A stretch of 64,000 bases of DNA from Hydrococcus rivularis NIES-593 (lineage in GTDB: Bacteria > Cyanobacteriota > Cyanobacteriia > Cyanobacteriales > Microcystaceae): contig NZ_MRCB01000001.1 of the NCBI RefSeq assembly GCF_001904635.1, positions 248,001 to 312,000 of the forward strand. Direction: 5' to 3'. Below, piece after piece: positions 40,498 through 51,434 of this stretch; within the stretch, counting starts at the first letter, position 1, and every line of letters starts with the position of its first letter. A program made the position numbers and the translations under genes. The notes beneath the pieces are model-generated. The model saw only the letters and a list, made by a program, of their open reading frames with translations, was not told the DNA's origin and made no database searches.

Positions 40498-43026
40498 CTA
40501 CTCTGAGATTTTTACTCCTTCTAAAATTGCCTCATTTAATTTAGTATTTTTCAACTTTGCTCCTGTTAAATCTGCTTCGCTTAAATCGGCACCTTTTAAA
40601 TCGACATTACTTAGATTAGTTCCTTGCAGAATTGTTCCCATCAATTTTGCATTTCTCAAACTGGCATCTTTTAGATTGGCATGACTCAAATCGGCAGCAA
40701 TTAATTTTACCCCATCTAATTGTGCGCGTTGTAAATTAGCTCCTCTTAAATTAGCACCGATCAAATTAGCATGACTCAAATTCACGCCGATTAGATCTGC
40801 ATTGCTCAGATCGATATTTTGAAAGTTTCTACCTCCCAAAGCATATCTTTTTAAAAGTTCGCTGGCATCTGTTACATTAATTTCTCGCTTGGGGGGATGA
40901 TGAAAGGTAAAAGTAAAAGTATCTCTACTGCGAATTACTTGCTCGATTTCTTCATACATTGGATAAGTGCCAATGCCACTTAATTTTACCCAGGCTCTCG
41001 CTCTGGTCAAGGCAATAAATAACTGATTTCGCAGGTAAATATTGCTTTCATCTTCTGCAATGCGATCGCATCCAACGATATACACCATATCTGCTTCATT
41101 TCCTTTGGCACGATGAATGCGAGAAATCGTTACCGCACCTTCGTGCCAAAATTTATTAGGATTGCGACATTTGCCAGATTCATCTAGTAAGGTATTGCAC
41201 TTACTATTGCCAGGAATAAAAATATCAATTCCTTGTCTCATTAAAAAATTAGCTACCTGAGTTTCTAGCTGAATTGCATCAAAAAATTCTCCTACGACAA
41301 TGACAAGAATTTCTTGACTAGGACGCAAACCATCGTATCTAAGATTGTGTTTAATGTTTTTGGCTAGTACAAATAATTCTTGCTGTCGAGATTCGTAAGC
41401 CTTAAACTCAATAATGTCTCCTTGCCATAGTTCGGGAATGGGATTGGGAGAATTTTCGCGAGGACGTTTGAGGATAATTTTTTGACCGGGAATAAAACGT
41501 CCTTGGACTTCATAACCAATTGCTTTCCATTCTTCTGCGCGAGTAATTCCTGTCAGCATTCCTTGAGGACGCAATAATCCCATGCCAAGTCCATGTGCGG
41601 CGGTAATAATTTGATGTGGCGTGCGATAACAACGACGCATGACTTCGCTTTTTTTGATTCCATTTTTGTATTGTCCGGTGACGAGATGACCTAAGTCTTC
41701 TCCAAATAATTCGCTAGCGGTTGGAATTGTTAAACTTTCTAAACTTTGAGCTTCATCATATGCCCAAATTAAGCGTCTTTGTTCCGAACGAACGGGATCG
41801 ACAGGTTGCAAAGATTGATATGCCATCCAATAAAAAGGTTGTCGATCGCCAAATTTATATTTATCGACGATTAAATCTTGCCCTTCATCGATTAAAATAG
41901 CATCGAATAATTGAGGAATTGCTGTTGCTTTCAACAATTGAATACAAGCTTCTGCTAACGCTTCATTAGGTTTTTGACTTGCTGTTTCATTAACAGTCAA
42001 AGAATGGATGCCAGCCGCTTGGCAAATTAAACTATATAAGCCTGGTTGTTTTCTCGCTCCCCAAGCATGGAGAATTTTTAAATTAGCATTTTTAGGATCG
42101 TATCCTCGTTCGTTATTACTAAAGTGACGCAGCCATTTATCGATTTGTTGAATAATGGAATGGTAAAGGCTGCGAGAAAAGAAAACAAACGCAACTTTCC
42201 AGTTGGGATATTTTAGATGAATATGGGCAGCTTTTTGACATAATAAAACTGTTTTTCCCGAACCGGCAATTCCTCGAATTCGTTGAGCGCCTGGAGCAAT
42301 TTGTTTGGCAATTTTTTCCTGTTGCCAGTCGAATTCAGAAATGTGCGATCGCAATTTTTGTAATATCTTGCCACGACTTCGATCGGGAGTGAGAACGCGA
42401 TGGGAAGGTCGGCAAAAAAACGGCGTTCCCGATAATATTGATAGCAATAATTGCCACTGTTTTAGCGTCAGTTTGTAACCCGGTTTTACGGGTGGTGTTT
42501 CCTGAATCAATTCGCAAACAGATGAAGCAGAATAGAGATTATCTTTGAATAAAATAGGCGGATTGCTGAGCAATTTATCGAAACCTCTTTCTTGCCATTG
42601 TTGTTGGCTAATTAAGGGTAAAGCGACCAATGCTCTAGCACTAATTTTATCTTGTAGAATTGGTTCGCGATCGCAAGATTCTAGGATGGTAAATAATTGA
42701 TTTTCTGCTTGTTGATAGGGATTGCCAAATGGGGTATAAAAATTTTGATATTCCCAACGATGACCCGTTATATTAACTATCTTGTCAATGGGAATTGATT
42801 TAACTTCAATAACAACTAAACCGAGTTCGCGATCGACAATTAAAATATCCGGTTCTTGGCGAAATTTACCAATCTGAGAAAAAATAGGATAGCGCCAGTA
42901 GCCGATACAATCGCGATCGCGAAAATTTGCTCGGATGCTATCCCAAACTAACTGCTCTCCAGTCTCTCCCCTATTTCCTAGCGGTTCGGTGGTAATAAAT
43001 TTGTGGTTTAGATAATCCTTAACCAC
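40498..43026 (-). CDS. NERD nuclease-like domain + SF1 helicase + pentapeptide repeats
   Basis: A three-part protein of 842 aa. Residues about 14-120 are a NERD domain with a PD-(D/E)xK pattern (PDILIVDRELGLVVIEVKS: Asp60, Glu74, Lys76). Residues about 235-690 are a UvrD/Rep-like helicase: Walker A GIAGSGKT (252-259), Walker B LIDEGQD (378-384), IHRAKGNEADMVYIVG (637-652) and motif VI FIALTRARAWV (670-680). Residues about 735-840 are pentapeptide repeats (ADL/ANL units). Nuclease-helicase chains of this type occur in defence and repair; the pentapeptide tail may bind protein or mimic DNA. Start is GTG at 43026, 6 bases after dedA stops, with GAG 9 bases upstream, so expression is probably coupled to dedA. 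Confidence 0.85.
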   Translation of the reverse strand: MVKDYLNHKFITTEPLGNRGETGEQLVWDSIRANFRDRDCIGYWRYPIFSQIGKFRQEPDILIVDRELGLVVIEVKSIPIDKIVNITGHRWEYQNFYTPFGNPYQQAENQLFTILESCDREPILQDKISARALVALPLISQQQWQERGFDKLLSNPPILFKDNLYSASSVCELIQETPPVKPGYKLTLKQWQLLLSILSGTPFFCRPSHRVLTPDRSRGKILQKLRSHISEFDWQQEKIAKQIAPGAQRIRGIAGSGKTVLLCQKAAHIHLKYPNWKVAFVFFSRSLYHSIIQQIDKWLRHFSNNERGYDPKNANLKILHAWGARKQPGLYSLICQAAGIHSLTVNETASQKPNEALAEACIQLLKATAIPQLFDAILIDEGQDLIVDKYKFGDRQPFYWMAYQSLQPVDPVRSEQRRLIWAYDEAQSLESLTIPTASELFGEDLGHLVTGQYKNGIKKSEVMRRCYRTPHQIITAAHGLGMGLLRPQGMLTGITRAEEWKAIGYEVQGRFIPGQKIILKRPRENSPNPIPELWQGDIIEFKAYESRQQELFVLAKNIKHNLRYDGLRPSQEILVIVVGEFFDAIQLETQVANFLMRQGIDIFIPGNSKCNTLLDESGKCRNPNKFWHEGAVTISRIHRAKGNEADMVYIVGCDRIAEDESNIYLRNQLFIALTRARAWVKLSGIGTYPMYEEIEQVIRSRDTFTFTFHHPPKREINVTDASELLKRYALGGRNFQNIDLSNADLIGVNLSHANLIGANLRGANLQRAQLDGVKLIAADLSHANLKDASLRNAKLMGTILQGTNLSNVDLKGADLSEADLTGAKLKNTKLNEAILEGVKISE

Positions 43027-43032
43027 AGATAT

Positions 43033-43638
43033 TTACTCGTAACGACGATTGCGTTTTCTGACTATCCAAATAATAAACCAAATAACCAGACTTAGTAGAA
43101 CAATTTTAGAAACAGGTCCTAGATATTCATCGACCAATTCATAGTTGTCTCCTAAAAGATAACCAAGCGTTGTTAGAAAAATTACCCATAAGCTCGTGCC
43201 TATAGTCGAGTAAAGAACAAAAGGGATAAATGACATATGATTTATCCCAGCAGGTAGAGAAATTAAAGTCCGAACCCCTGGAACTAAACGACCAAAAAAT
43301 ACTGCCCTAACTCCATGTCGGCTAAACCAATTATTGGCTTTTTTGATATCTTTAGAAGAGACAGTAATCCACTTCCCATATCGATCGGCTAAATGTTCTA
43401 AGCGTTCCTCGCTCACAGCTTTACCGAGATAGTACCAAGGAAATGCTCCTAACACCGTTCCAATCACGCCTGCTAAAACGGCTGGAACGAATCCCATGTC
43501 TCCCTTGGCGATCGTGAACCCAGCCAGCGGCATAATCAGTTCTGAAGGAATAGGCGGAAATAAATTTTCTAAAAACATCAATAAGGCAATCCCCCAGTAG
43601 TCAAGAGATTCCATAGTACTTGTAATCCATTCAGCCAT
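43033..43638 (-). CDS. DedA/SNARE-associated family membrane protein
   Basis: A DedA-family integral membrane protein, related to proteins now seen as lipid scramblases or transporters in envelope maintenance. The family signature is visible: FLENLFPPIPSELIMPLAGFTIAKG, GTVLGAFPWYYLGKAVSEERL, and FFGRLVPGVRTLISLPAGINHMSFIPFVLYSTIGTSLWVIFLTTLGYLLGDNY. I use the ATG at 43638 (MAEWITSTMES), giving 201 aa; a TTG at 43668 is less likely. Its stop is 6 bases before the GTG of the nuclease-helicase gene, so the two are likely one transcript. Confidence 0.92.
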   Translation of the reverse strand: MAEWITSTMESLDYWGIALLMFLENLFPPIPSELIMPLAGFTIAKGDMGFVPAVLAGVIGTVLGAFPWYYLGKAVSEERLEHLADRYGKWITVSSKDIKKANNWFSRHGVRAVFFGRLVPGVRTLISLPAGINHMSFIPFVLYSTIGTSLWVIFLTTLGYLLGDNYELVDEYLGPVSKIVLLSLVIWFIIWIVRKRNRRYE

Positions 43639-43881
43639 AGAGTGAATTTTTGTGACAGAGCTTGACAAATTATAGGCTTGATGAATGCTGATGTACAGTA
43701 CAAATTCTGTATTTTTGATTTAATCGCGAACAAGTCTTAAGAAGCTCGATTTGATAACGCTGTACCAAGCGCTCGCGCACCTAAATTGTTCGATGAGATT
43801 GCGGCAAAAGGGAAGCCAACGAGAGCGTGGTAGCGGTTTTCCAACAACGCGACGAATTATACAAGTTAAAATTTAAACTAG

Positions 43882-44281
43882 CTTATACTTTTGATACAAG
43901 CAGCAGTTAAACCAGGTGATAGCTTTATTGATATCGGTGCGAATATTGGCATGATTACTCTTTTAGCCGCACGCTATGTAGGAGAGAGTGGTATAGTTCA
44001 TAGTGACGCTCCGTCGTCTTCGACCAGCAATATTAATGGAAGTCGAGAAGCAGCATCTTGAAAAGGCAGGTTCAAGTGTTCCAGAACTTTTTCGGTTTAT
44101 GCAAGAGCGTGGATATGAAGCTTTTAACATGAAAACTAAACGCTTTATTTCTCACTGCCTGCAATTGAGCCAGGTCTTAGACTACCATAAAACGACTGCA
44201 AATGTTCTTTGGCTGCACCCTCAAAATGATTTGTTTTCACGGTTGAAACCCTGGATAATTTCTTCAGAAAAGACAATTTAG
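43882..44281 (+). pseudogene. Gutted FkbM-family methyltransferase
   Basis: The SAM-binding core [37 protein letters not shown] is read in one frame (43891-44004). A second frame (44003-44281) then gives [39 protein letters not shown], the C-terminal part of FkbM methyltransferases. The middle (about 100 residues, with the DVEGHE motif) is missing and the frames do not connect. It is therefore an internal deletion and no functional enzyme is likely. A start and any N-terminus are also lost. The spacer to 44525 holds no gene. Neighbours do not suggest a glycan cluster. Confidence 0.8.
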
Positions 44282-44525
44282 GAAAATAATACCGAGGTCG
44301 AGAAAACTGCCTCTTTCCCCGGAACCTGATAACTCAAAACAACTATGAATTGAAAGGGATTTAAGTTACCAGAAATTAACCGTATCTTCGTTTAATTTTT
44401 GAAGTAGGAGTTTAACCAAGTATTGCTGAATGGGTAATAATTTTAAATCAACATCATACAAAACAATAGGATTTCCAGATTACATAGCACATATCATTAC
44501 TTTTCAGCAACACCCTCCTCGGACA

Positions 44526-47500
44526 CTAAGCTTTACTTTTGATAACTTGCAGCGGATGCAAAGGCACGAATCCATCAAACCGCTTGACTTGAGAACGACA
44601 AGAATAGCCAGTCGCTAAAAAGCGTTGTCTTTCTTCTGGAGATGATGGAATGTGCTTTCCCCAACTCATCTGATAGATTCCTTTAGATTCGTCGTAGTGT
44701 TCGGCTTCGTGACCGTAAATTCCTGCCATGCCGCAGCACCCCGCAGACATTAGGATTAAAGGAATTCCCACCGCTTGAAAAACTTGCTGCCATTGTTTTT
44801 GAGAGGCTAAGGCAATTGTTTTTTCAGTGCAGTGACCCAATAAATAATAAGGTTCCGAGGTGGCAACTTTTGGCAGTCGTTCCAGTTGAGTGACTAGAAA
44901 TTCTTGCAGTAACTGAACTCTTGGCAAAGTTGCTTTTGCATCGAGAATTTTGACATACTCATCTCGATAAGTAAGAACGATGCTCGGTTCGATGCCGATA
45001 ATAGGAATCTCCAAATTTCCTAGCTCAATTAGATACTCGGCATTTTTCTGTGCGATCGCAGAAAATTCCTTCAAAAACCCTTTCACGTGCAAAGGCTTGC
45101 CATTGACAAAAAACGGCGCTACGTAAACGGTGTATCCTAACTGGCAAAGAAAATCATAGGTATCGAGAACCAAGTGAGATTCGTAGAAACTGGTGAAGGC
45201 ATCTTGGAGCAAAATGACGCTATTTTCTCGTTCTGCTGCACTGAGATTAGATAATTGATTTAGGTTAAATTCTGGTGCTTGTCTCTGTGCCAATCCCTGC
45301 TTGAGAGTAAACGTACTCAGCGCAGGCGGATCGATCGCAGCGAAAGATTGCTTAATCAGCCAGCGAGTAACGGGATTCTGAGTTAATGCATTCGCTAGCC
45401 ATGGGACTTGAGATTGCCAACTGGCGAGGGTTTCGATATTCCCAATGAAGTAATCGCGCCAAGGTCTGAAGTAACGAGTGTAGTAGAGTTCCAGAAATTT
45501 TGCTTTCATCTGTGGAATATCGACATGAATCGGACATTGACTCGCACAAGCTTTACAGGAAAGGCAACCGTGCATCCCTGCATAAACTTCGTGGGAATAG
45601 TCATAAACTCCCCAAGCTTTTCCAAGGGTATTCCAGACTTTAGCGAAAAAATTGCCCGATCTGGCTAATTCCTCTGGTCTAGCGGTTTTCAATTGCCGCA
45701 ACCATTCTCTAAGCAAGCTGGCGCGACCTTTGGGAGAATGAATGCGATCGCGCGTCACTTTAGACGACGGACACATTACCTCATCTGGATTAAAGTTAAA
45801 ACAGGCTCCATTGCCATTGCAACTGAAGGCAACTTCATACTCAGACCGCACTGAAGCTGGAACTTGTCGGTCAAAATGACCTCGCAAAGGCGCTTCGACT
45901 CGCACGACTTCTGCGGAACTGTCGAAGGGAGTGACGATTTTTCCTGGATTTAAGCGATTGTCGGGGTCAAAAGCTGCCTTGATTCTCCGTAAATCCTGAT
46001 ATAACTCTTCTCCAAAAAAAGCGGGGGTATATTCGCTACGAAATCCTTTGCCGTGTTCTCCCCACATTACGCCGCCATATTTTCGTACCAGTGCCACGAC
46101 TTTATCGGATAGTTCCCGAATTGCGACTTCATCTTTTGACATTTTTATATCTAACGCGGGTCGCACGTGCAAGCATCCTACATCTACGTGACCGTAGATA
46201 GCATAATCGAGCTGATATTCGTCTAGTAAAGCTTTAAATTCTCGGATATAGCTAGCTAAGGAAGACGGCGGGACGGCAGTATCTTCGATAAAGGCTATCG
46301 GTTTGCGTTCTCCCTTGGTATTACCCAGCAATCCCACGCCTTTTTTTCGCAACTCCCACAGATTAGCGATTTCTTCTGCGTTCTTCGCCAGATAATATCC
46401 TATCGCTTGCTGGGGTTGCTCGCTATTCTTCGAGGCAATTGTTGACCCTTCCAAATTATTCCTTCTGTCTTCTTCAATGGCATGACAAATCTTGCTAACT
46501 TTTTCTTGAATCTCCTCTTGATTAGAGCCGACAAATTCAACTAAATTGAGCGTCTGTGCGCCAGCAACAAAATCCTTTACTTGGCTATAAATTGCATCCT
46601 GTTTTGCCAGTTCTAATATTTTTTCATCGATAGTTTCTATTGCTTCTGGTTCCAACTCTATTAGGTTTTCTGCATCTGACAAAGCATCGTCAAAACAGCG
46701 ATAGTGAATCGCTAGCAAGGCTTTATATTTAGGAATTGGTGTTAACTTTAATTTGGCTTCGGTAATAACGGCTAAGGTTCCCTCCGAACCTGCCAAAATC
46801 CAATTGAGGTTGAAAGTCTCGTCCCGGTAAACTTTCGCCAAATTGTATCCCGTCATAAACCGAGGCATTTTCGGGAAAATTTGCTCGATTAATTCTCGTT
46901 TTGTCGTGACAATTTCATCGACTTGACGGTAAATTTTTCCCAAGCGACCTGACTGTTGCTTGAATTGAGTTAAAGAAGTAGAATCGATAGAGCGCGATCG
47001 CCCTGTTGTCCCATCCGACAGCACCCAAGCTAATTCCAAGATATGATTGCTGGTGCGTCCATAAATCCGCGATCCTTTACCGCAAGCATCCGTATTAATC
47101 ATTCCTCCAATGGTGGCACGATTGCTCGGCGATAGAGAAGGTGCAAAAAAGACCCCGTAAGGTTTCAAATAAGCATTCAGTTGGTCTAAAACCACTCCCG
47201 GTTGCACTCGCACCCATCCTTGTTCCAGATTTACCTCTAAAATCTGGTTCATGTACTTAGAGGTGTCAATAATAATGCCAGGAGAAAGCGATTGACCGTT
47301 GGTTCCCGTCCCTCCGCCTCTAGGAGAAAAGGTTATTGCCTGAAACGGTTCTTGGTTAGCTAACCCAAACAGATGCACTAAATCTTGCTCGGATTTGGGA
47401 AAGACTACTGCTTGCGGTAAGATTTGATAGATGCTGTTATCGGTTGACATCAGCAACCGACTGGCAAAATCGGGTCGAATTTCTCCTGAAAAGGGTGTTT

Positions 47501-47570
47501 TTGCCAAAGCTTCTAAGAAAAGTAAATACTCTGGCTTTAAGCTTTCCTGAAGCGGTAATCGGGGAATCAT
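44526..47570 (-). CDS. ydiJ: FAD- and Fe-S-binding oxidoreductase, YdiJ type (D-2-hydroxyglutarate dehydrogenase-like)
   Basis: A 1014-aa fusion colinear with E. coli YdiJ (about 1018 aa) as I recall its sequence. The N-terminal half is a GlcD-like FAD oxidase (TFSPRGGGTGTNGQSLSPGIIIDTSKYMN, SPSNRATIGGMINTDACGKGS, GSEGTLAVITEAKLKL, GHVDVGCLHVRPALD). The C-terminal half has the cluster motif CLSCKACASQCPIHVDIPQMK, and CCG-type redox motifs (LLGHCTEKT, SAGCCGMAGIYGHEAEHY). E. coli YdiJ oxidises D-2-hydroxyglutarate; here the substrate is inferred. The ATG is at 47570. It follows the 5-oxoprolinase gene on the same strand with a 130-base gap. Confidence 0.92.
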   Translation of the reverse strand: MIPRLPLQESLKPEYLLFLEALAKTPFSGEIRPDFASRLLMSTDNSIYQILPQAVVFPKSEQDLVHLFGLANQEPFQAITFSPRGGGTGTNGQSLSPGIIIDTSKYMNQILEVNLEQGWVRVQPGVVLDQLNAYLKPYGVFFAPSLSPSNRATIGGMINTDACGKGSRIYGRTSNHILELAWVLSDGTTGRSRSIDSTSLTQFKQQSGRLGKIYRQVDEIVTTKRELIEQIFPKMPRFMTGYNLAKVYRDETFNLNWILAGSEGTLAVITEAKLKLTPIPKYKALLAIHYRCFDDALSDAENLIELEPEAIETIDEKILELAKQDAIYSQVKDFVAGAQTLNLVEFVGSNQEEIQEKVSKICHAIEEDRRNNLEGSTIASKNSEQPQQAIGYYLAKNAEEIANLWELRKKGVGLLGNTKGERKPIAFIEDTAVPPSSLASYIREFKALLDEYQLDYAIYGHVDVGCLHVRPALDIKMSKDEVAIRELSDKVVALVRKYGGVMWGEHGKGFRSEYTPAFFGEELYQDLRRIKAAFDPDNRLNPGKIVTPFDSSAEVVRVEAPLRGHFDRQVPASVRSEYEVAFSCNGNGACFNFNPDEVMCPSSKVTRDRIHSPKGRASLLREWLRQLKTARPEELARSGNFFAKVWNTLGKAWGVYDYSHEVYAGMHGCLSCKACASQCPIHVDIPQMKAKFLELYYTRYFRPWRDYFIGNIETLASWQSQVPWLANALTQNPVTRWLIKQSFAAIDPPALSTFTLKQGLAQRQAPEFNLNQLSNLSAAERENSVILLQDAFTSFYESHLVLDTYDFLCQLGYTVYVAPFFVNGKPLHVKGFLKEFSAIAQKNAEYLIELGNLEIPIIGIEPSIVLTYRDEYVKILDAKATLPRVQLLQEFLVTQLERLPKVATSEPYYLLGHCTEKTIALASQKQWQQVFQAVGIPLILMSAGCCGMAGIYGHEAEHYDESKGIYQMSWGKHIPSSPEERQRFLATGYSCRSQVKRFDGFVPLHPLQVIKSKA

Positions 47571-47699
47571 CTGAAGCTACTATTTGGTGTAGAGATTGGG
47601 GTCAGTTATTTTAACTCTAACCTCTTGCACATCCTGTTTGTATATTTGTATATCAGATAATCGATTCCTGCGATCGCGTCTTATTGATTTAATATCAAT

Positions 47700-50600
47700 T
47701 CAACACATTCCATAGCCACCGCCACCAGGGGTTTCGATAATAAAAGTATCGCCAGGATTCATCTGCGCGATCGCAGTACTTTCTAATTCTTCTATCGTTC
47801 CGTCGCTTCGTTCGATATAATTTTTCCCAGCTTTACCTGCATTGCCACCTTGCAAACCAAAGGGAGCAATCTTGCGACGACTGGAGAGAATTGCTGCTGA
47901 CATGGATTCTAAAAAGCGAATGCGACGAATGACTCCATTGCCGCCGCGATGCTTTCCCCTGCCGCCACTGTCGGGACGAATGCAGAAGCTTTCTAATAAA
48001 ACGGGAAATCGCCATTCTAACACTTCGGGATCGGTGAGGCGAGAATTGGTCATATGAGTGTGAACTGCGTCGGTTCCATCGAAATCGGCACCCGCACCAG
48101 AACCGCCACAAATGGTTTCGTAATATTGATATTTTTCATTGCCAAAGGTAAAATTATTCATCGTTCCTTGAGAAGCTGCCATGACCCCTAATGCCCCATA
48201 AAGGCAATCGGTAATGTTTTGAGATGTTTCAACATTTCCTGCTACGACAGCCGCCGGATATTGTGGGTTTAATAAACAGCCTTCTGGAATAATAATTTCT
48301 AAGGGTTTGAGACAGCCTTCATTAAGAGGAATATCGTCATTAACTAGCGTTCGGAAGACATATAAAACGGCTGCTTTACAAACGGCTTTAGGAGCATTAA
48401 AGTTATTCGTTAATTGTGGCGATGTTCCCGTAAAATCAATCGTGGCACTGCGATTAGTTTTATCGATACTAATGGTAACTTTAATCTTCGCACCCATATC
48501 TAATTCGCAAGTAAAACTTCCATCTTTAAGCGCATTAATCACTCGTCTGACACATTCCTCTGCATTATCTTGAACGTGTTGCATATACGCCTGTACGGTT
48601 TCTAATCCGTAATGCTCGACCATTCGCTGTAATTCTTGTAAGCCTTTTTCATTGGCGGCAATTTGTGCTTGTAAATCAGCGAGATTTTGGATGGGATTGC
48701 GAGCAGGATATTTTCCAGAAGTCAGTAATTCTAGTAATTCTTTTTCTCGAAATTTCCCTTGTTCTACTAATTGAAAATTATCGATAAATATTCCTTCTTC
48801 TTGTACCGTTTTGCTGTTGGGTGGCATAGAACCTGGCGTAATGCCGCCGATGTCTGCGTGATGTCCTCGCGAAGCAACGTAAAAGAGAGGAGATTCAGAA
48901 TTCTGAAATACAGGGGTAATGACTGTAATATCGGGTAAATGAGTGCCGCCATTGTAGGGGTTATTTAAAACATAAACATCGCCCGGTTTGAGCGTATCGC
49001 CGCGAGCGTTTATCAGACTGCGAACGCTTTCGCTCATTGACCCTAAATGAACGGGAATATGAGGGGCATTTGCTACTAATTGACCCGAGCGATCGAATAT
49101 TGCACAGGAGAAATCCAATCTTTCTTTGATATTAACTGAATAGCTCGTTTTTTGTAGCATTGTTCCCATTTGTTCGGCGATAGAACGGAAAAGATTATTG
49201 AAGATTTCCAGCATGACCGGATCTTTAAATTTTGGATTCTGATTGGAGATATCTTTTCGCGTTTTTCTGTTTTTTACATGTTTTAAAATTAAATGATTTT
49301 TATTGTTAATTTCTGCTTGCCAACCCGGTTCGATTACATTAGTTCCAGTTGGTTCAATAATTAAAGCGGGGCTTTGAATAATATCTCCTGGTTGTAAATT
49401 TTCTCGCTGGTAAACTGGTGTATCATGCCAAGCATCAGCGGTATACATTTTGATTGTTGCTATGGGTTGAGGCAATTCATCAGTTTTGCGTTCGATAATC
49501 GGTTCCTCTGATGTATAAGTCGGACAAATTAATTCAATAGAAACTGCTTCAACAATTAAAGCTTTTTCTGGCATGACAAAGCCATATCGTTGCTGGTAGA
49601 CTTCTTCAAATTTTTGTCGCATCTCAGACAGCTTATCGAAATCGACGATTAAAGATGAATCGGTTCCTTCATATTTAAGATGAACTTTGCGAAGAATTTG
49701 TGTTTTTTCAGTGGTTTGGAATTCGCGAGAATCTAATTCTGCGTTTGCTTCGTTAATTAATCTGGCTAAAATGGTCTCTAATTCAGGAAGTAAAGTTTGA
49801 GTTAATTTTGCTTCGACTCCCTTTTCTTTCAAAATCCGAATCTCTGCTAACCCAATGCCATAGGCAGATAAAACTCCCGCATAAGGATGAATAAATATTT
49901 GTTTAATTCCTAAAGCATCAGCGATCGAACAAGCGTGTTGACCCCCCGCACCGCCGAAACAACATAACGTATATTCTGAGACATCATATCCTCGTTGCAG
50001 CGAGATTTTTTTAATGGCATTTGCCATAATTTGAACTGCGATCGCAAGGAATCCAGAAGCAACTTGTTCGGGAGTGCGATTGTCGCCGATTTCTTGAGTT
50101 AATCGAGCAAATTTTTCGCGAACGATCGCGACATTTAAAGGTAAATCTGCATTAGGACCAAAGACTTTGGGAAAGAATTCGGGTTGCAATTTTCCCACCA
50201 TGACATTGCAATCGGTCACGGTTAGCGGACCGCCTCTAGAATAGGAGGCAGGACCGGGGTTTGCTCCCGCCGATTCGGGTCCGACTCGATATCGCGACCC
50301 ATCGTATTGCAAGATCGAACCGCCACCCGCCGCGACAGTGTGAATGGACATCATGGGAGTACGCAGTCGGACTCCCGCGATTTCGGTCTCAAAGCTGCGT
50401 TCGTATTCGCCGTCGTAATGGGCAACATCAGTGGAGGTTCCCCCCATGTCGAAACTGATAATCTTTTTAAATCCTGCTATTTCGCAGGTTTTGACTGCAC
50501 CGACAATTCCCCCCGCCGGACCCGAAAGAATGCTATCTTTGCCATGAAATAATTGAGCGTCTGCTAGTCCGCCATTGGACTGCATGAACATTAATTTTGT

Positions 50601-51314
50601 GGTCTGTTTTTGCTGATTTTCTCCCAATAATTGACTACTGACTTGGTTTACATATCGACCTAAAATTGGGGATAAATAAGCATCGACGACGGTAGTATCT
50701 CCCCGACTGACTAACTTCATTAAGGGGCTAACTTGATGGGAAACTGATATTTGAGAAAAGCCGATTTTTTTGGCTATTTGGGCAACTATTTTTTCGTGTT
50801 CGGGATAGCGATCGCCATGCATAAAAACGATCGCACAACTGCGAATTCCTGTGTCGTATGCTGCTTGTAATTCTTTTTCGACTGGTTCGACATTAACGGG
50901 GATTAATTCATGTCCGCGTGCATCGTAGCGTTCCTTAACTTCTATTACCCGTTCATAGAGCATTTCTGGCAAAATAATTTCGAGGGCAAAGATATCGGGA
51001 CGATTTTGATAGCCAATTCGCAATGCGTCTTGGAATCCTTTAGTAATAACTAGAACGGTGCGATCGCCTTTTCTTTCTAGTAGCGCATTTGTTGCTACTG
51101 TCGTTCCCATTTTCACCGCTTCAATTTGTTGTGCTGGGATTGGTTCGCCGGGAGAAATTTTGAGGATTTCTCGAATGCCTTGAACGGCTGCATCTTTGTA
51201 GCGATCGGGATTTTCTGAGAGGAGTTTGTGAATGATTATTTTTCCTTGGGGAGATTTGGCAACAATATCGGTAAATGTTCCGCCGCGATCGACCCAAAAT
51301 TGCCACTTCGTCAT
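47700..51314 (-). CDS. 5-oxoprolinase (ATP-hydrolysing), hydantoinase A/B fusion
   Basis: Converts 5-oxoproline to glutamate with ATP, part of glutathione-type recycling. The first 680 residues are the HyuA-like ATPase half ([62 protein letters not shown]). The second 500 residues are the HyuB-like half ([88 protein letters not shown]). 1204 aa, similar to eukaryotic-like single-chain OPLAH, whereas many bacteria split the two. ATG at 51314. It is downstream of a regulator-like gene (51435) on the same strand with a 120-base gap. Confidence 0.93.
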   Translation of the reverse strand: MTKWQFWVDRGGTFTDIVAKSPQGKIIIHKLLSENPDRYKDAAVQGIREILKISPGEPIPAQQIEAVKMGTTVATNALLERKGDRTVLVITKGFQDALRIGYQNRPDIFALEIILPEMLYERVIEVKERYDARGHELIPVNVEPVEKELQAAYDTGIRSCAIVFMHGDRYPEHEKIVAQIAKKIGFSQISVSHQVSPLMKLVSRGDTTVVDAYLSPILGRYVNQVSSQLLGENQQKQTTKLMFMQSNGGLADAQLFHGKDSILSGPAGGIVGAVKTCEIAGFKKIISFDMGGTSTDVAHYDGEYERSFETEIAGVRLRTPMMSIHTVAAGGGSILQYDGSRYRVGPESAGANPGPASYSRGGPLTVTDCNVMVGKLQPEFFPKVFGPNADLPLNVAIVREKFARLTQEIGDNRTPEQVASGFLAIAVQIMANAIKKISLQRGYDVSEYTLCCFGGAGGQHACSIADALGIKQIFIHPYAGVLSAYGIGLAEIRILKEKGVEAKLTQTLLPELETILARLINEANAELDSREFQTTEKTQILRKVHLKYEGTDSSLIVDFDKLSEMRQKFEEVYQQRYGFVMPEKALIVEAVSIELICPTYTSEEPIIERKTDELPQPIATIKMYTADAWHDTPVYQRENLQPGDIIQSPALIIEPTGTNVIEPGWQAEINNKNHLILKHVKNRKTRKDISNQNPKFKDPVMLEIFNNLFRSIAEQMGTMLQKTSYSVNIKERLDFSCAIFDRSGQLVANAPHIPVHLGSMSESVRSLINARGDTLKPGDVYVLNNPYNGGTHLPDITVITPVFQNSESPLFYVASRGHHADIGGITPGSMPPNSKTVQEEGIFIDNFQLVEQGKFREKELLELLTSGKYPARNPIQNLADLQAQIAANEKGLQELQRMVEHYGLETVQAYMQHVQDNAEECVRRVINALKDGSFTCELDMGAKIKVTISIDKTNRSATIDFTGTSPQLTNNFNAPKAVCKAAVLYVFRTLVNDDIPLNEGCLKPLEIIIPEGCLLNPQYPAAVVAGNVETSQNITDCLYGALGVMAASQGTMNNFTFGNEKYQYYETICGGSGAGADFDGTDAVHTHMTNSRLTDPEVLEWRFPVLLESFCIRPDSGGRGKHRGGNGVIRRIRFLESMSAAILSSRRKIAPFGLQGGNAGKAGKNYIERSDGTIEELESTAIAQMNPGDTFIIETPGGGGYGMC

Positions 51315-51434
51315 AATAATTTCTCCTTGATTTTACTGAACAATAACTATCTTCTTTTAGAGAATCGGCAACCTGGCAAATAGGAATTAATGCTATTTTT
51401 GGACTCTATTTAAAAGAGGCAAAAGCTTGCCTCT

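Noticed and set aside
44430-44618. 62-aa plus-strand ORF
   Set aside because: Overlaps the 3' end of the YdiJ gene on the opposite strand; no similarity to anything.
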